64,000 nt of DNA from Endothia cerciana (Eukaryota > Ascomycota > Sordariomycetes > Diaporthales > Cryphonectriaceae): the NCBI GenBank assembly GCA_026119935.1, contig JALRMH010000074.1:54428-118427 (forward strand), read 5' to 3'. How positions within the stretch are numbered: position 1 is the stretch's first letter; each line of letters begins with the position of its first letter. Positions 58,604 to 64,000 of this stretch are shown here, in pieces. The notes beneath the pieces were generated by a model. It was not told the origin of the DNA and made no database searches. It worked only from the letters and a program-made list of their open reading frames with translations. Position numbers and translations under genes: made by a program.

Positions 58604-59776
58604 TTAACGCGAGGAGCCGAAGACGTGGTGTCTGTGCCGGGATGGTGAGGGTGCAGAAACCGCAGATGACGGCTCTTGCGAGTGGCGCCGTTCAGTTGTC
58701 TTGTCCTGGTGGCCTTTCTTATCCTGCAAAGATCTTGCCCGCTCCTCTGAAGCTTCCAAACGCAGCTGCTGCGCACCAGCCTGGTTTTCCGCCTGGCCGC
58801 AGAGAGAGTGTTAATATGTGCGCCAACGATAACCCATCCGCGGGGGTATCGAATCGAATCTGGACCAGATCGGTCGGGGCGGCTAGGTACTGACGGTCTT
58901 GGCTTTCAACGCCGTGTAAACAAGGAGCTCCGTCGGCCTGTCCTCGAGGAGCAGGTCTTGGAACTCGTCAAGAGCCTCCCGTCCGAGAAGGGGCTTGTCG
59001 ATGCGTGGCTGATTAGGCGGAGCCCCCGATGGGAGCACATAGAAGAAGGCGTCACGGTACTGGTTTCCTCGCCCCATCCAGCTCACCTTGGCAATATAGT
59101 GGCACGTCACCTCACCCGTGGCCATTTCGAAAGTTAAGGGCTCTGCGAGCTTCTCCATATCGAGCCCGTGATCGCTCACCATCCCCTCCGTGATGATATT
59201 TTTTCCGGATCCGGTGTCGACTAGAATCTCAACGGCATGCGGTTTGCACTGCTTCGGGTCCATGAACCACATCCACCGCGAGTATCTCTTCAGGTGTCTC
59301 TCGACTCTATCTGCCCGCCTTTGCTCTTCTCGGTCTTCTTCTCCTTCTTTCTCTTGCTGCTGCGAAAGGGTGTCAGCAGAGCCACCACGCAATGCTATGC
59401 GGCCTGAGTAGTCAACCCACCTCCTGTCTTTTGAGGTACTTGGCCATGTCTGCCTCCTTTATGGTGAGGTAGTCACCGTACATTAAAGATGCATATCGCC
59501 TTCCGTTCAGATGGTCGAGCCGGAGTTGCCTGTAGTCTCGAAGTTCTTCACGGGAGAACCCATTCTCCTTCTCGAAAGGATCATCCTCCGGCATGCTGGC
59601 CCAGTTTCTCACCTTGCAGACGGATTGTGTGTTGCGCACCAGGGAATGTGGTAGTCGGTCTCGCTGGCGCCAAGGAACAAGCTCTGTAGCTCGAGCACTA
59701 CAATTGGGGACGTTCAGATCAGTCCGCAAGACCTCAAAAGCGGGGTTCCCGGCGCCTACTTATAAATGTCATCCAT
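58604..59776 (-). CDS. Single-domain retropepsin-like aspartic protease protein
   Basis: Four minus-strand exons: 59776-59760 (17 nt), 59697-59421, 59359-58895 and 58768-58604, giving 307 aa. The N-terminal part is charged (FEKENGFSREELRDYRQLRL) with a Gln/Glu/Arg coiled segment (about residues 93-120). A retroviral-type aspartic protease core follows: VEILVDTGSGKNIIT with catalytic Asp146-Thr-Gly, the second strand set FEMATGEVTCHYIAKVSW, FFYVLP, and the closing DKPLLGREALDEF (LLGRE at about 222-226). The C-terminus is Lys/Gln/His-rich and basic. No reverse transcriptase, RNase H, integrase, gag zinc knuckle or LTR is seen within several kilobases. The first exon was chosen because removing a 62-nt intron links MDDIYN to ARATELVPWRQRDRLPH; the third donor is the less usual GTCAGT. 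Confidence 0.7.
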
Positions 59777-60323
59777 CTTGTGGCTCGCCGAGGGAGTAAC
59801 TAGTGGACAGCAGGCCGGCCTGGCTATAGTAGGGACGTGCTAAGTACGGTGGTGGCCTGAGGCTCACACTGCAAGCCTGAGTGGTTCGGCAGCGACAAAG
59901 TGCACAAATGGTGCGAACAGACGAATGATGAGACGAGTGCTGGTGGTGGTGCGCCAGCGACAATTGGGACTTTTCAGCTTAAATATATGCCTCCGTCCAT
60001 GCATGTTGAAGCAGGCTCTGGGGCTGCCAGCAGGGTTGAGCCTATCAGTATGCCTGTGAGCCCACCCCCTTCGCTGGTCGGGCAACGGTGTGGCTCACCT
60101 TGCAGGATGCATGAAAGGTGGCAGCCATCTGGCGTACTCAGACACGCTCGAACAGCTCAGAGATTCAGATAGCCAATGGCCAAGAGGTGGCGGTGCTACA
60201 CGCACAGCCCTTGTGCGGCCCCGAGGTGCAGCCGCACATATAATAATGTTTCGTCTGATTGTCTGTTACCCACGGCGCCACTCCGATAAACAGTAGGAGA
60301 AAAGAAGAAAGAAAAAGGGAAAA
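59777..60323. other. Divergent intergenic region
   Basis: This 547-nt gap between the minus-strand retropepsin-like gene and the plus-strand DUF6594 gene should hold both promoters. An A/G-rich purine tract (60295-60323) lies immediately before the DUF6594 ATG. No coding frame is convincing. Confidence 0.4.
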
Positions 60324-61371
60324 ATGGAGGGATACGCCAAGGTGAGCCATCTGATGGCGAGATATGAAGAGTTTGGCATACTGCGGCGGTTCAGGTCCCT
60401 CAACTACCAGGGCCTCCTTTACGACCAGGCGTAGCTGCTGCACCTCGAGGAGGATCTGGAGGACCTGGCTCGGCGCGATGCCTCTCATCCAGACCGCAGG
60501 CGATACTCTAGGGACTGGTGGAGATTGGCTCACGGATCGGGGCCGCAGGGCCGGGAACAGTGGCAAAAGTTCTGCCACTTGAGAAAGAAGCTCAATGAGT
60601 ACAGTAAGGAAGTGCACCATCCACAGAAGAGGCTGCGGACATGGCCCCGTGTGGGATTGTTGTTGACCGAGGGCTTCACAGACGATCGCCTGCTCCAACA
60701 GGCCATGCTGGCAAAGCTTGATGGACCAGACCAGGTGGACCTCGCCTCCCTGCGGGACTGGCTCGAACGCCCCGATATGGGCGCCTTTCCGATCCGAGGT
60801 TTGGATATGGATGCATGGAACCGCAGTGAAGACCTCGTCGCTATCAAGCCCCGCAGGCCTATAGACCCGACATTGAAGTGGCTGACCCATTTCGCGTTCC
60901 CCTTCTACCACCGAACCATGGGCCAGAGGTTGAAGGCAAGAATCCCTCGTGGGGTGGGGACGACAGGCCCCGGGTGGCCAATGCTAACAAATACTCCAGG
61001 ATCCCGAATCGTTGGACCTGGGAGATGGCATATACACTTACAGAGAATCAGCCCTGGTTGCCACAGCGGACATCTTGACGACAGTGGTTGCTTCACTCCT
61101 TCCTCTTGCATCGACAGTAGTCCTCTTCTTCATTCCATCAAATACGGTCAAACTCGGACTCGTCGTTGTGTTCTCTGCCTGCTTCTCATTTGCACTCGCC
61201 CTGATGACAAACGCACGGAGAATCGAAATATTTGGTGCCACGGCAGCGTGAGTGTCACCGAGCTTACTTGCTTTCGTTGGACAAGTCCTGGGATGATAAC
61301 ACGATGTCTTTAGATTTGCTGCCGTCAACGTGGTGTTCCTCACAAGCGGACCGGCTCTGGCATGTGCTTAG
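60324..61371 (+). pseudogene. DUF6594 membrane-protein gene interrupted by one amber codon
   Basis: Three exons, 60324-60935, 61000-61247 and 61314-61371, give 305 codons. The pattern is that of the fungal DUF6594 family: N-terminal MEGYAKVSHLMARYEEF, ILRRFRSLNYQGLLYDQA, then TAG at 60432-60434 (codon 37) where the family has a glutamate, then LLHLEEDLEDLARRDASHPD. The rest is intact: a conserved helical middle and three C-terminal membrane helices (ILTTVVASLLPLASTVVLFF, LGLVVVFSACFSFALALM, FAAVNVVFLTSGPALACA). Intron 1 uses GC at its donor (GCAAGA, 60936) with a good TGCTAAC branch site; intron 2 is GT-AG. Apart from the amber codon nothing is broken, so a recent nonsense change, readthrough or a sequencing error are all possible. 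Confidence 0.75.
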
Positions 61372-61584
61372 ATGGTGTGATACCAGAACAAGATTTCTGC
61401 GATCTCCAGCTGCCCCGGGACAGCACTAACTGTCGGTGATTTCTTGCTCTGAAGTTAGGACGCCAATCCTCATGGTGGCTCCAGGGTGTTGGTCCACTAT
61501 CAGGCTCAACTACGGCTCAGTCGTAACAACATCAGATCTTCCGTCCAGGTCTCGCAGACAGGATGAGGGCCCAGTAGACCTCCG

Positions 61585-63230
61585 TCACCCGTACCTCACA
61601 TTCCCTGCGCCTTCCTTGAACCAGTCGTCCGACGCCAATGACTCCTCCGCGGATGCGTAGTTGATGACGGTGCTCTTCATCATGGTGTACTCGCGGTACG
61701 CATCGATGCCATTCTCACTGCCCACACCGCTGGAGCTCTTTGCGCCACCCCAGGGGCTGCTCGGGTCGTTGCGATGGTGCGTGTTCACCCACACGATCCC
61801 AGCGTCAACCTGCTCCGAGACCCGGTATGCCTGGGAGAGGTCCTTTGTCCAGATGGCTGCCCCGAGGCCGAACTCGCTGTCATTGGCAAGCGCGATGGCC
61901 TCCTCCTCGGTGTCGAAGCCCACGACGACGACCACCGGGCCGAATGCCTCCTCCCTCCAGAGGCGCGTCTTGAGGATGCTGTTGCCGCTGCTGGACATGA
62001 GCACCGATGGCGCGTAGAAGTAACCTTTAGAGAAGTCTGTACCGTCTATAGGGCTCGTCCCCGCCAGCCTGTAGCACCCAGAGGCGGCTGTCGCATGGCC
62101 ACTGCCCTTGGCCTCCCCGACCAGGGCCTCGAGGTTGTTCAGCTGCCTCTCTGAGATCAACGGGCCCATCATCGAGTCGGGGTTCGTTGGCGCACCCATC
62201 CTCCTGGCGATGCTCTCCGACCTGGCCGCCAGCTTCTCTAGCACCTGGCCCACCACCTTGTTCTCCACGATGATCCTCGTGGCAGCCACACACGTCTGCC
62301 CGCTGGCCACGAACGCGCCAAACGCGATCCCGTTGACCGCGGCGTCGATGTCCGCCTCCTTGAACACCACGAGCGGGGCCTTGCCGCCCAGCTCCGCGGT
62401 GAACCTCGCCAGGTTCCCACCCACGATGCTCCCGATCGCCCTCCCCGCCGCCGTGCCCCCCGTGACATCCACCTTCCTCACGAGCGGGTGGCCCACTAGC
62501 GCCCTGCCCGTCGAGGCGCCGTACCCGGGCAGCACGCTAAACACCCCGTCCGGCACGCCCGCCTCGGCCAGGATCCCGCCCAGCCTCAGGGTCGTCAGCG
62601 GCGTCAGCTCGCTCGGCTTGACCACGACGCTGTTGCCGGCCGCCAGCGCGGGGGCGATCTTCTTGACAGCGATCAGGAGCGGGTGGTTGAACGGCGTGAC
62701 CAGCGCGACGACGCCCAGCGGGACGCGGTCCACCCAGTTGTGCAGCCGGCCCACGGTCGGCAGGACGGCGCGCTCCTCGGTGCGCAGCAGGGCCGCGTAG
62801 TACTTGAGCCAGCGCACCAGGGAGGGCACCTGCGCGTTCATCTCGCGCACGGCGCGGCCCGTCTGCCGGACCTCGAGGGCGATGAGCGAGGGGAGCTGGG
62901 CGGCCAGGAGGGCCGCGGCGCGGTCGAGGGCGTCCGCGCGGTGGTGGCGGGGCGAGCGGGACCAGACGCCGGACCTGAAGGCGTCGTGGGCGAGGGTGAC
63001 GGTGCGGTCGACGTCGGCTGCGGAGGCGGACTGGGCGTGGGCAAAGATCGTCCCCGTCGAGGGGTCCTCGATGGGAATCCTGCATTGCTGTTAGCACGTG
63101 TTCCTCTTGTCTGTGGCCTCACGCTGGGGGTCTTGGTGGTGAATCATGGCCCGCTCACTCACAGCTCTCCCTGGCCTGGTTGATACCTGCCGGCTACCCA
63201 TAGCTGGGCCGGCTCCGGTGTTGCGGCCAT
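61585..63230 (-). CDS. NAD(P)-dependent aldehyde dehydrogenase
   Basis: Two minus-strand exons, 63230-63163 and 63079-61585, giving 520 aa. Intron 1 (83 nt) links MAATPEPAQLWVAG.. to IPIEDPSTGTIFAHAQ, the usual N-terminal strand of the family. Active-site features are complete: Asn154 in TPFNHP, Lys in VVVKPSEL, Glu252 in TAELGGKAPL and nucleophile Cys286 in SGQTCVAATR; the C-terminal EEAFGPVVVVVGFD, FGLGAAIWTKD and WGGAKSSSGVGSENGIDAYREYT are present. The family oxidises aldehydes to acids; the sequence is closest in feel to salicylaldehyde/vanillin-type bacterial and fungal ALDHs, but the substrate is not determinable. No targeting signal is obvious. It converges with the DUF6594 gene (214 nt between stops). 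Confidence 0.93.
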
Positions 63231-64000
63231 ATCCTGCTGGGCCCTCAGACGTGATTCGACGAGGGGAAAACCTGGTTCCTTGAACAGAGAGGTCTTGGGG
63301 TGTGGATATCGGAGAGGATTCTCGGATGTCCTCTGGAATCTGGTTGTTCGAGTTGCGCCGCTTATCGCCGGCATCTTTTGTGGGCCGCGGAGGGAGCCTC
63401 GACCAGGCATCCTGGGGGTGTTTGGGGCAGCGGCCCGTCCCGTGCGACATGGATCCTGACAACAGGAACGGCCACCCCCAATTTTAAACTCTCACCAGCC
63501 TGGCCTCTGGGTACATAGCTTTCATGGTTTTTGGGGGGGGGGGGGGAGGTGCAGGCCTTCTTAATTGCGCATGTATGGGGACAGGGGCAGGCGAAGGACT
63601 GTACATGTCTGTCTTGGAGCGGATGCGGCATGTTCTGATGGAGACATGAATTCTGTCTGACTTTAAGGTGTTCAGCCATTCTCCAGCAGATGATAGCGTT
63701 ATGGCACTGCCTCGTCGGACAACCACCGGGGAAGAAGAAAAGAAAAGAAAAAAAAAGGGGGGATGGGAGGGTTGTCTAGACCAGCGGTTCTTCTTATATT
63801 AAGCTGAGTTACCATCACGATACGGTTCATCAGCAGGGTAAAACTAACCTGTCTCACTACAGTCTAAACCCAGCTCACGTTCCCTATTAGCGTTGAGCCG
63901 GTTTGGATTCGGCTACGGGTTGCCTCGACTGAGGGATCCCCGTATCCAGGTGCGTCGCCCACTGGAGTTCCAGCAGACTAGGCTCCAGAAGAGCCTGGGA
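63231..64000. other. Upstream region of the aldehyde dehydrogenase gene
   Basis: The last 770 nt hold a G-rich run near 63530-63546 and an A/G-rich tract near 63732-63765, but no gene that I can support. Frames of 60-120 codons overlap on both strands with no domain. The stretch nearest 63231 should be the ALDH promoter. Confidence 0.4.

Noticed and set aside
58604..59776. LTR retrotransposon
   Set aside because: Only the protease core is present; no reverse transcriptase, RNase H, integrase, primer-binding site or paired long repeats were found around it, and the gene has ordinary spliceosomal introns.

Overview
The window is nuclear DNA of a filamentous ascomycete (Pezizomycotina, probably a Sordariomycete). 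The evidence is many short GT-AG introns of about 50-150 nt, mostly GC-rich genes with many microsatellites, and fungus-specific families: a CYP505-type fused P450, Zn2Cys6 regulators, an HsbA/galactomannoprotein-like secreted protein, a Dal5-type MFS carrier and a DUF6594 protein. I rebuilt gene models by hand from splice signals and frame continuity. No database search was possible.

Layout. (1) 1.6-8.4 kb: a self-sufficient P450-reductase fusion (CYP505-like) followed by a Zn2Cys6 regulator, a plausible enzyme/regulator pair. (2) 8.6-12.5 kb: a frame-broken RNase III-like gene, a crotonase-fold protein and mitochondrial NADH-cytochrome b5 reductase (MCR1). (3) 14.2-17.4 kb: a decayed alpha/beta-hydrolase and a protein ending in a CHORD-like Cys/His domain. 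(4) 19-27 kb: a conserved-type hypothetical protein, an acidic poly-Q reading frame without a visible start, and a large War1-like Zn2Cys6 regulator behind a repeat-rich upstream region. (5) 27.2-33.2 kb: three housekeeping metabolic genes (mitochondrial dicarboxylate carrier, AhpD-like protein, succinyl-CoA:3-ketoacid CoA transferase). (6) 35.8-43.5 kb: a Dal5-type transporter, an HsbA-like secreted protein, a decayed fungus-specific gene and a secreted cupin-like protein. (7) 43.5-56.5 kb: a gene-poor, visibly more AT-rich stretch containing only relics, namely a coding relic with in-frame stops at 48.7-49.6 kb and a broken class-3 lipase at 52.3-53.4 kb. (8) 56.5-63.2 kb: a tight minus-strand run of unusual genes, including a single-domain retropepsin-like gene, then a DUF6594 gene interrupted by one amber codon, and an aldehyde dehydrogenase.

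Overall, conserved metabolic genes (mitochondrial carrier, SCOT, MCR1, ALDH, crotonase) flank accessory DNA where lineage-specific genes decay through single-base indels and C-to-T-type nonsense changes (CAA, CAG or CGA to TAA, TAG or TGA). That pattern suits repeat-induced point mutation followed by drift, but I could not compute RIP indices. The most unusual items are the retropepsin gene outside any visible retroelement, the DUF6594 gene with one amber codon and an otherwise intact splice pattern, two candidate GC-AG introns, and the broken but recognisable relics.
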